Shown: piece after piece, positions 6,301-9,616 of the stretch
Layout of the letters: each line of letters starts with the position of its first letter
Numbering within the stretch: the first letter of the stretch is position 1
Origin: an uncultured Dietzia sp.
GTDB taxonomy: Bacteria > Actinomycetota > Actinomycetes > Mycobacteriales > Mycobacteriaceae
Length of the DNA: 9,616 nt
Direction of reading: 5' to 3'
NCBI GenBank assembly: GCA_946570335.1
Contig: CAMNYG010000032.1
Location: 1-9,616, forward strand
The notes under the pieces: generated by a model
Databases searched by the model: none
What the model was told of the DNA's origin: nothing
Seen by the model: the letters and a program-made list of their open reading frames with translations, nothing else
Made by a program: the position numbers and the translations under genes

Positions 6301-7779
6301 ATGATCGAGACTCCCCGCGGACCCGTGGAACGGATCGACCTCCTCGTCATGGGGGCAGGCTTCGGCGGTATCGCGATGGCGGACAGGCTGCTGCGTGAGG
6401 GGCGGGGCCGAGACTTCCTGGTGCTGGAAAAGGCCGAGGAGGTCGGCGGCACCTGGCGCGACAACACCTACCCGGGTTGCGCCTGCGACGTTCCCACCGC
6501 CCTGTACTCGCTGTCGCGTCACGCCCATCCGGACTGGTCGCACTCGTTCGGGCGGCAGCCGGAGATCTTCTCGTACCTCAAGTCCGTCGCGGACCGGATC
6601 GGGCTCCGTGACCGTCTCGTGACCTCGTGTGAGGTGGAGTCGGCGAGGTGGGACGCCGACGCCTCGGAGTGGGTCGTGCAGACCGGTAAGGGCCGGATCC
6701 GGGCGCGGCATCTGGTCGCGGCCACGGGCGCACTGTCCGCGCCGTCGGTGCCGAGCCTCCCCGGTCTGGAGGACTTCCGGGGCGAGGTCTTCCACTCGGC
6801 GCGGTGGCGGCACGACATCCCGCTCGAGGGCAAGCGTGTCGCGGTGGTGGGGACCGGCGCCTCCGCGGTCCAGTTCGTTCCGGAGATCGCCCCGATCACC
6901 GAGCATCTGACCGTGTTCCAGCGCACGCCAGGCTGGGTCCTTCCCCGGCTGGACCGGCGCATCTCCGATGCCCGGCGCCGGTGGTACACGCGGATTCCAC
7001 TACTGCAACAGATCGTGCGAGGCCGTATCTATCTCGGCCGTGAGTTGTACGTGATCGTGTTCACCCGGGCGCAGCGCCTGCTGCGGTTCTACGAGCTGTT
7101 CGCCCGCTTCTACCTGTTCATGCACGTGCGGGACCGGAAGATGCGCACGGCGTTGACCCCGGACTTCTCGATCGGCTGCAAGCGAATCCTGCTCACCAGC
7201 CAGTGGCTACCCGCTCTGACCAGGCCGGACGTGACCCTGGTTCCTCAAGCGGCGACCGCGGTCACCCCGACCGGATTGATTGCCGGTGACGGAACCGAGA
7301 TCCCAGTGGACGTCATCATCTTCGGAACCGGCTTCCAGCCCACCGAACCGCCCATCGCACGGGTGGTCATCGGCGCGGACGGCCGCACGCTGGCCGAGCA
7401 CTGGGGCGGTAGCCCGCGTGCGCACAACGGCGTGACCGTCGCCGGATTCCCCAATCTCTTCCTGCTGTACGGGCCCAACACCAACCTCGGGCATTCGTCG
7501 ATCGTGTACATGCTGGAATCGCAGGCCGAGCACGTCATCCGGCTGCTCGAGCTGTCGGACAACGCGCGCAACCGGACCATCGAGGTCCGCGAGAAGGCGC
7601 AGCGGGACTACGCAGACCGAATGGATCGTGAGCTCGCCAACACGGTGTGGAACCAGGGCGGATGCTCCAGCTGGTACTTCGACGACAGTGGCCGCAACTC
7701 ACTGCAGTGGCCGACCTTCACGTTCCGCTATCGCGAGCAGCTGCGGGACGTCGACCCGTCTGATTTCGTGATCGCCTGA
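6301..7779 (+). CDS. Class B flavin monooxygenase, Baeyer-Villiger-like
   Basis: The 492-residue protein has the layout of class B flavoprotein monooxygenases, which use FAD and NADPH to insert one oxygen atom, often turning ketones into esters. In order: the FAD-binding Rossmann motif MGAGFGG (17-23), GGTWRDNTYPGCACD (49-63), which fits the second Baeyer-Villiger motif, the signature F159-R-G-x-x-x-H165-x-x-x-W169, a second Rossmann motif VVGTGASA (182-189) for NADPH, GCKR (292-295), whose Arg295 probably corresponds to the catalytic arginine of these enzymes (inference), FGTGFQ (341-346) and YGPNTNLGHSS (390-400). After W169 comes Arg rather than the Pro or Asp of the strict signature, so Baeyer-Villiger activity is likely but not certain; the substrate is unknown. 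The ATG at 6301 fits the promoter; an in-frame ATG at 6292 overlaps the -10 element. It stands alone, divergent from no gene and convergent with mtr. Confidence 0.92.
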   Translation: MIETPRGPVERIDLLVMGAGFGGIAMADRLLREGRGRDFLVLEKAEEVGGTWRDNTYPGCACDVPTALYSLSRHAHPDWSHSFGRQPEIFSYLKSVADRIGLRDRLVTSCEVESARWDADASEWVVQTGKGRIRARHLVAATGALSAPSVPSLPGLEDFRGEVFHSARWRHDIPLEGKRVAVVGTGASAVQFVPEIAPITEHLTVFQRTPGWVLPRLDRRISDARRRWYTRIPLLQQIVRGRIYLGRELYVIVFTRAQRLLRFYELFARFYLFMHVRDRKMRTALTPDFSIGCKRILLTSQWLPALTRPDVTLVPQAATAVTPTGLIAGDGTEIPVDVIIFGTGFQPTEPPIARVVIGADGRTLAEHWGGSPRAHNGVTVAGFPNLFLLYGPNTNLGHSSIVYMLESQAEHVIRLLELSDNARNRTIEVREKAQRDYADRMDRELANTVWNQGGCSSWYFDDSGRNSLQWPTFTFRYREQLRDVDPSDFVIA

Positions 7780-7784
7780 CCGGC

Positions 7785-7814
7785 TCGGCGTCGAGCGATT
7801 CCGCTCGACACCGG
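7785..7814. terminator. Probable bidirectional terminator between converging genes
   Basis: In the 35 bases between the stop codons of the monooxygenase (+) and mtr (-), GTCGAGCG (7790-7797) pairs perfectly with CGCTCGAC (7802-7809) around the loop ATTC. Beyond one C/A mismatch the stem continues for three more pairs (7786-7788 with 7811-7813) plus a possible T/G wobble. There is no T-tract on either strand, as is common for actinobacterial terminators. Its position exactly between two converging stops supports a shared terminator role. Confidence 0.6.
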
Positions 7815-9215
7815 TCAGAAGCCCCGGTCCGGAAAGTCCAGACCGAGCAGCGCGTTCTCGACCACCTCGGCCATCGCCGGATGGATCCAGTACTGCTTGC
7901 GTGCCATATCGGGCACCGTCAGACCGAACTCCATCCCCTGGATGAGGATCTGGATCAGCGACGGGGCATGGGCTCCCATGATGTGCGCGCCCAGCAGCAG
8001 GCCCGTGGCCCGGTCGGCGATGAGCTTGCAGCAGCCGACCGAGTCCTCCATGGCCCAGCCGTACGCCACGTCACCGTATTCCTGGGTCTTGACGGTCACG
8101 TCATGGCCGGCGGCACGCGCCTCCGCCTCCGTCATACCGACCGAGGCGATCTGGGGCCACGTGAACACCGCGTACGGAACGTGTGCGTGATGGAACGGCT
8201 GCAGGTCCTCGGGATGGCGCAGATTGTGAGCGAGCACCCGCTGCTCGTGATTTGCCACGTGCTTCAACTGGAACGGGGAACTCACATCGCCCAGCGCCCA
8301 CACGCCGTCCGCCGAGGTGCGACCGAATTCATCCACCTGCACCCGCTCGCCGTCCATCGCCACACCGGCCGCATCCAGATGCAACAGGTCGCCGTTCGGG
8401 GTGCGGCCGGTGGCGACGAGAATCGTGTCCGCCGCGCACGTGGAGCCGTCCTCGAACGTGATCTCCACCCCCCGGCGGTCGTCGCCCGTCGCGGTCATCG
8501 AGGTGATGTGCTGGCCCAGCCGGACATCCCAGTGCTTCCGCGCCTGCGCGGTGAACCGCTCCGCGAGTTCGCGATCGAGGTACTTGAGCAGGACGTCGGA
8601 CCTACCGATGACGGTCACCTCCACCCCGAGAGCGGCGAACACGTGCGCGAACTCGCAGGCGATGAACCCCGAGCCCTGGATCACCATCGACCGCGGCAGC
8701 TCCGGCATCCGCATGACGTCATCGCTGGTGTAGTAGGCGACCCCTGATCCGGTCACGATCTCCGGGATCGACGGTCGGGCACCGGCGGCGATCACCACGT
8801 CCTCGGCGGTGATGATCTCGCCCGTGCCCGTATCGATGGTCCTGGGGCCCACGAAAGTCGCATGGCCGTCGTACACCGTGACGTTCTCGCAGCGGTGTCG
8901 TCGGTAGTCCTCGCCGCTGGAGGCGATGGGGTCGATGCGACGATCGAACACCCGCGACACGATGTCCTGCCAGCGCACCCCGTCCAACGTGGAGTCGACC
9001 CCGTAGGTCGACGACTGTCTGACGGCGGTCGCCGTATCCGCGGCGTAGACGAACATCTTGGTCGGAATGCACCCGACGTTGAGACAGGTGCCGCCGAAGG
9101 TCCCCTCCTCGCAGATCGCGACGGACTTGTCGGCGAAGGACTCGTCGATCAGCGAGTTTCCGCTTCCCGTGCCGATGACGACGAGGTCGAAGTGGCGCGA
9201 GGGGGTCTGCGTCAT
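7815..9215 (-). CDS. mtr: Mycothione reductase
   Basis: Mtr reduces mycothione (mycothiol disulfide) back to mycothiol with NADPH and FAD, keeping the main actinobacterial thiol reduced in the cytosol. The 466-residue protein follows the disulfide-reductase plan: FAD motif GTGSGN (15-20), redox cysteines C44 and C49 in GGTCLNVGCIPTK, NADPH motif GSGFIACEFAHVFAALG (181-197), FAD contact ALGDVSSP (307-314) and the C-terminal dimerisation domain with the catalytic His445-Glu450 pair in WIHPAMAE. GTGSGNS, SGEDYRR and YGDVAYGWAMED are shared with M. tuberculosis Mtr (Rv2855) as I recall it, separating it from glutathione or lipoamide reductases. The ATG at 9215 has AGGAG about 10 bases upstream and the right N-terminus; a longer frame starting at 9296 adds unrelated residues. 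The hydrolase gene ends 4 bases before it, so the pair is probably one operon. A vicinal Cys pair (C395, C396) is an oddity. Confidence 0.96.
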   Translation of the reverse strand: MTQTPSRHFDLVVIGTGSGNSLIDESFADKSVAICEEGTFGGTCLNVGCIPTKMFVYAADTATAVRQSSTYGVDSTLDGVRWQDIVSRVFDRRIDPIASSGEDYRRHRCENVTVYDGHATFVGPRTIDTGTGEIITAEDVVIAAGARPSIPEIVTGSGVAYYTSDDVMRMPELPRSMVIQGSGFIACEFAHVFAALGVEVTVIGRSDVLLKYLDRELAERFTAQARKHWDVRLGQHITSMTATGDDRRGVEITFEDGSTCAADTILVATGRTPNGDLLHLDAAGVAMDGERVQVDEFGRTSADGVWALGDVSSPFQLKHVANHEQRVLAHNLRHPEDLQPFHHAHVPYAVFTWPQIASVGMTEAEARAAGHDVTVKTQEYGDVAYGWAMEDSVGCCKLIADRATGLLLGAHIMGAHAPSLIQILIQGMEFGLTVPDMARKQYWIHPAMAEVVENALLGLDFPDRGF

Positions 9216-9219
9216 GGGG

Positions 9220-9616
9220 TCAGGACTCCTTGGTGAAAGAGGACAGCGTGTGGTCGAGCCAGCGGCCCAGCTGGTCGAAGACCACCTCGAGAACATCGGG
9301 CCGGGAGAGGAAGACGTCGTGCCGCGCGCCCTCGACCGGTACCTCGGTCACGTCGGCGGAGACGCGATCGGCGAACTGTTGCATGGAACGCACATCGAGG
9401 ATGAGATCGGTGTCCACGTCGACGTGCGCACCGCGCCTGCCCACCGACGAGGCCGCGGACCGCAACAGCAGAACGGGGAGGGGCAGGTCCAGCCCGGCCT
9501 GTAGGCGGCGCTGCGCCCGCCGGATCGCAGCGAGCCACCCCCCCCTCTCCCCCCCCCCACCCGCCGGCCTCAGCTCGTGGGCGCAGTGGTAGTCGGCCAC
9601 ATGGGCCGCGGGCGGG
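9220..9616 (-). CDS. Alpha/beta hydrolase (S33/monoglyceride-lipase-like), C-terminal part
   Basis: The frame enters from the right window edge and ends with TGA at 9222-9220, so only about 130 C-terminal residues are present; the nucleophile serine would lie outside. DTDLILDV probably holds the acid residue of the catalytic triad, and VEGARHDVFLS holds the catalytic histidine (codon 9321-9319), followed by a WLD segment, as in the lysophospholipase-like hydrolase encoded next to mtr in M. tuberculosis (Rv2854). GWLAAIRRAQRRLQAGLDL also fits that family. It lies 4 bases before mtr on the same strand, suggesting co-transcription; the substrate is unknown. Just upstream of GWLAAI the coding strand has G10 and G8 runs coding for a Gly-rich stretch, so the frame beyond about 9560 may be disturbed by a sequencing error. 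Confidence 0.87.
   Translation of the reverse strand, partial: PPAAHVADYHCAHELRPAGGGGERGGWLAAIRRAQRRLQAGLDLPLPVLLLRSAASSVGRRGAHVDVDTDLILDVRSMQQFADRVSADVTEVPVEGARHDVFLSRPDVLEVVFDQLGRWLDHTLSSFTKES
9538..9558 (+). repeat. Twin C homopolymers (C8 and C10)
   Basis: C8 (9538-9545), TCT, then C10 (9549-9558) lie inside the hydrolase gene, which reads them as G runs. No other homopolymer of this length is seen in the window. Runs like this are prone to assembly length errors and to replication slippage; with 10 + 8 bases the frame currently stays open. Confidence 0.8.

Noticed and set aside
1..9616. CRISPR arrays, insertion sequences, tRNA or rRNA genes, toxin-antitoxin or defence genes
   Set aside because: No regularly spaced repeats, transposase motifs, tRNA-like foldings or defence-protein motifs were seen on either strand.

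Overview
The window is a high-GC actinobacterial core-chromosome segment. A mycolic-acid bacterium of the order Mycobacteriales (Dietzia, Gordonia or Rhodococcus type) is the best guess. The reasons are a mycothione reductase, which is limited to mycothiol-making actinobacteria; a Rip1-type site-2 protease, a GNAT protein and a type Ic methionine aminopeptidase that all resemble the Mycobacterium tuberculosis proteins as I remember them; GTG starts; and apparently leaderless promoters. The genus is a guess. No mobile element, CRISPR array, tRNA or rRNA was seen.

Left block (1-4382, + strand): the 3' part of dxr, then rip1, ispG and a GNAT acetyltransferase gene. This is the conserved actinobacterial dxr-rip1-ispG-GNAT order (Rv2870c-Rv2867c in M. 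tuberculosis). dxr/rip1 and ispG/GNAT are each separated by only 3 bases. A 100-base gap with a possible promoter lies before ispG. Dxr and IspG catalyse two steps of the MEP isoprenoid pathway; Rip1 is the intramembrane protease that activates extracytoplasmic sigma-factor responses.

Middle block (4383-5260): a 246-base gap that can fold as a branched RNA and carries a 19-codon mini-ORF, followed by two overlapping genes for small membrane proteins (162 and 47 residues) that I cannot name. In M. tuberculosis a penicillin-binding lipoprotein gene lies between the GNAT and map genes, as I recall; none is present here. This is the least understood part of the window.

Right block (5261-7779, + strand): map (type Ic methionine aminopeptidase) and a Baeyer-Villiger-like flavin monooxygenase, each with its own leaderless-type promoter. 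The monooxygenase promoter has a 10-base direct repeat upstream.

Far right (7815-9616, - strand): an alpha/beta hydrolase gene (5' part outside the window) and mtr, 4 bases apart, matching the Rv2854-Rv2855 pair. They converge on the monooxygenase gene, with a probable shared terminator between the two stop codons. The hydrolase contains two long G homopolymers near the window edge that may be assembly errors.
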